A stretch of 64,000 nt of DNA from Parabacteroides distasonis (GTDB lineage: Bacteria; Bacteroidota; Bacteroidia; Bacteroidales; Tannerellaceae), in contig JAFBIR010000007.1 of NCBI GenBank assembly GCA_021531385.1, positions 62,001-126,000 on the forward strand. The letters are read 5' to 3'. Position numbers and translations under genes: made by a program. Below the pieces are notes generated by a model that searched no databases, was not told the DNA's origin, and saw nothing but the letters and a program-made list of their open reading frames with translations. Below, one piece after another: positions 62,994 to 64,000 of the stretch (the stretch's first letter is position 1; every line of letters begins with the position of its first letter).

Positions 62994-64000
62994 ATGGACA
63001 ATACATATATATTATTACAGCAATATTGGTGGTTCTTGGTCTCCCTGTTAGGAGCCTTATTGGTGTTCCTGCTTTTCGTGCAGGGCGGACAATCCCTTCT
63101 TTTCACCATCGGCAAGACCGAGGTGGAGCAAAAGATGATCATGAACTCTACCGGTCGGAAATGGGAGTTCACTTTCACGACCTTGGTCACTTTCGGTGGC
63201 GCCTTCTTCGCCTCCTTCCCCCTGTTCTACTCCACCAGCTTCGGTGGTGCCTACTGGGTATGGATGCTGATTCTGCTCTGCTTTGTGCTGCAGGCCGTTT
63301 CGTATGAGTACCAATCTAAGAAGGGTAACCTGTTGGGTAAGAAAACCTACCGTATCTTCTTGATCCTGAACGGTGTGTTAGGCCCGCTATTGTTGGGTAC
63401 CGCTGTGGGTACCTTCTTCAATGGAGCGGAGTTTATCATCAACAAAGAGCAACTCTCTGAGGTAGCCATGCCGGTCATCTCCACGTGGGCCAATCCGTTG
63501 CACGGCTTGGAGGCCGCTTTCAACCCTTGGAACTTGATGTTGGGTCTGGCAGTTTTCTTCCTGTCACGTGTCTTGGCTTTGCTCTACTTCATCAACAACA
63601 TCAACGACGCAACCCTCTACACACGTTGCCGCAGCCAGTTGCGCAAGGAGACGATCCCCTTCTTGCTCTTCTTCTTGGCTTTCGTGATCCACTTGGTGTT
63701 GACGGATGGCTTTGCTGTGGATCCGCAGTCGCAGGTCGTTTTCATGCAGCCGTTCAAATATTTCATCAACCTGAAGCAAATGCCGATCGTAGCCGCTGTG
63801 TTGTTGATCGGTGTCATCGCCGTGTTGATGGGTATCAGTAAGACGATCTTCGTGGAAGGCTGGAAGAAAGGCATTTGGTTCACCGGTGTAGGCACGGTAT
63901 TGACCGTCTTAGCCCTGCTGCTCTGTGCCGGATGGAACCACACCGCCTATTATCCCTCGTTGGCCGACCTGCAGAGCTCACTGACCATCCAGAACAGCTG
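62994..64000 (+). CDS. cydB: Cytochrome bd ubiquinol oxidase subunit II, 3' end outside window
   Basis: The first 335 codons of cydB. It begins MDNTYILLQQYWWFLVSLLG, with the family-typical FVQGGQSLLFTIGKTEVEQK near residues 29-48 and a series of transmembrane helices. FAFLVHLVLTDGFAV-like residues (FVIHLVLTDGFAVDPQSQVV) and FMQPFKYFINL lie further on. It forms the heterodimer with CydA. The gene runs off the right edge with no frameshift; the ATG at 62994 was chosen for its position just after the cydA stop. Confidence 0.95.
   Translation, partial: MDNTYILLQQYWWFLVSLLGALLVFLLFVQGGQSLLFTIGKTEVEQKMIMNSTGRKWEFTFTTLVTFGGAFFASFPLFYSTSFGGAYWVWMLILLCFVLQAVSYEYQSKKGNLLGKKTYRIFLILNGVLGPLLLGTAVGTFFNGAEFIINKEQLSEVAMPVISTWANPLHGLEAAFNPWNLMLGLAVFFLSRVLALLYFINNINDATLYTRCRSQLRKETIPFLLFFLAFVIHLVLTDGFAVDPQSQVVFMQPFKYFINLKQMPIVAAVLLIGVIAVLMGISKTIFVEGWKKGIWFTGVGTVLTVLALLLCAGWNHTAYYPSLADLQSSLTIQNS

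Overview
This window looks like chromosomal DNA from a Bacteroidales bacterium, most likely of the Tannerellaceae (Parabacteroides-like). The reasons are: many genes are preceded by the Bacteroidetes promoter signature (TAnnTTTG near -7, often with a TTTG near -33); there is a SusC/SusD pair, a PorU/PorV pair of the type IX secretion system (T9SS), a large surface protein ending in what I recognise as a DUF6383-type domain, a frdCAB fumarate reductase and a cytochrome bd oxidase. The genus is inferred from gene content only. No rRNA, tRNA or CRISPR array was seen.

Layout. 1-3.2 kb: RecB/AddA-like helicase (cut by the left edge) and a SUI1-family factor. 3.3-7.5 kb: UDP-glucose dehydrogenase facing a minus-strand series (M23 peptidase, MerR regulator, DUF3127 protein, Ca/Na antiporter). 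7.5-11.3 kb: alaS-aroB. 11.3-18.3 kb: ispF, porV, porU, an FAH-family hydrolase and a glycosyltransferase, all on the minus strand. 18.4-20.6 kb: an EF-G paralogue with degenerate GTPase motifs. 20.7-24.3 kb: hemW, a zeta-toxin-like kinase overlapping a 55-residue partner, and DUF3836 and DUF2461 proteins. 24.6-28.0 kb: frdCAB. 28.2-31.8 kb: dapB, a signal peptidase I, a second signal peptidase homologue lacking both catalytic residues, and a WbqC-like gene. 31.9-34.0 kb: a GH29 fucosidase lipoprotein.

34.0-36.0 kb is a gene-free repeat island with 22-bp and 41-bp tandem arrays, REP-like palindromes, a MITE-like element and iterated short motifs. It is followed by the 994-residue surface protein, a possible structured RNA, a small XRE cassette with a very short upstream ORF, and an AAA/PD-(D/E)XK gene beside a fragment of its own paralogue. 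42-44.8 kb: frr, rsgA, dgt. 45-49.8 kb: susCD, where susC has lost its normal 5' end through an apparent internal deletion. 49.9-54.7 kb: a TrpB2-like enzyme, an outer-membrane barrel protein, a second 41/42-bp hairpin array and a second AAA/PD-(D/E)XK gene. 54.7-56.1 kb: an ECF sigma operon. 56.2-60.9 kb: a minus-strand set of two Tat-type Gfo/Idh/MocA oxidoreductases, a DUF1080 lipoprotein and DoxX, resembling the recently described 3-keto-glycoside route. 61.2-64 kb: a DUF4492 protein and cydA-cydB (cut by the right edge).

Much of the window is housekeeping DNA. The points most worth a second look are the two catalytically altered paralogues (EF-G-like and signal-peptidase-like), the glycoside-oxidation set, the broken susC, the hairpin arrays and the possible RNA downstream of the surface protein.
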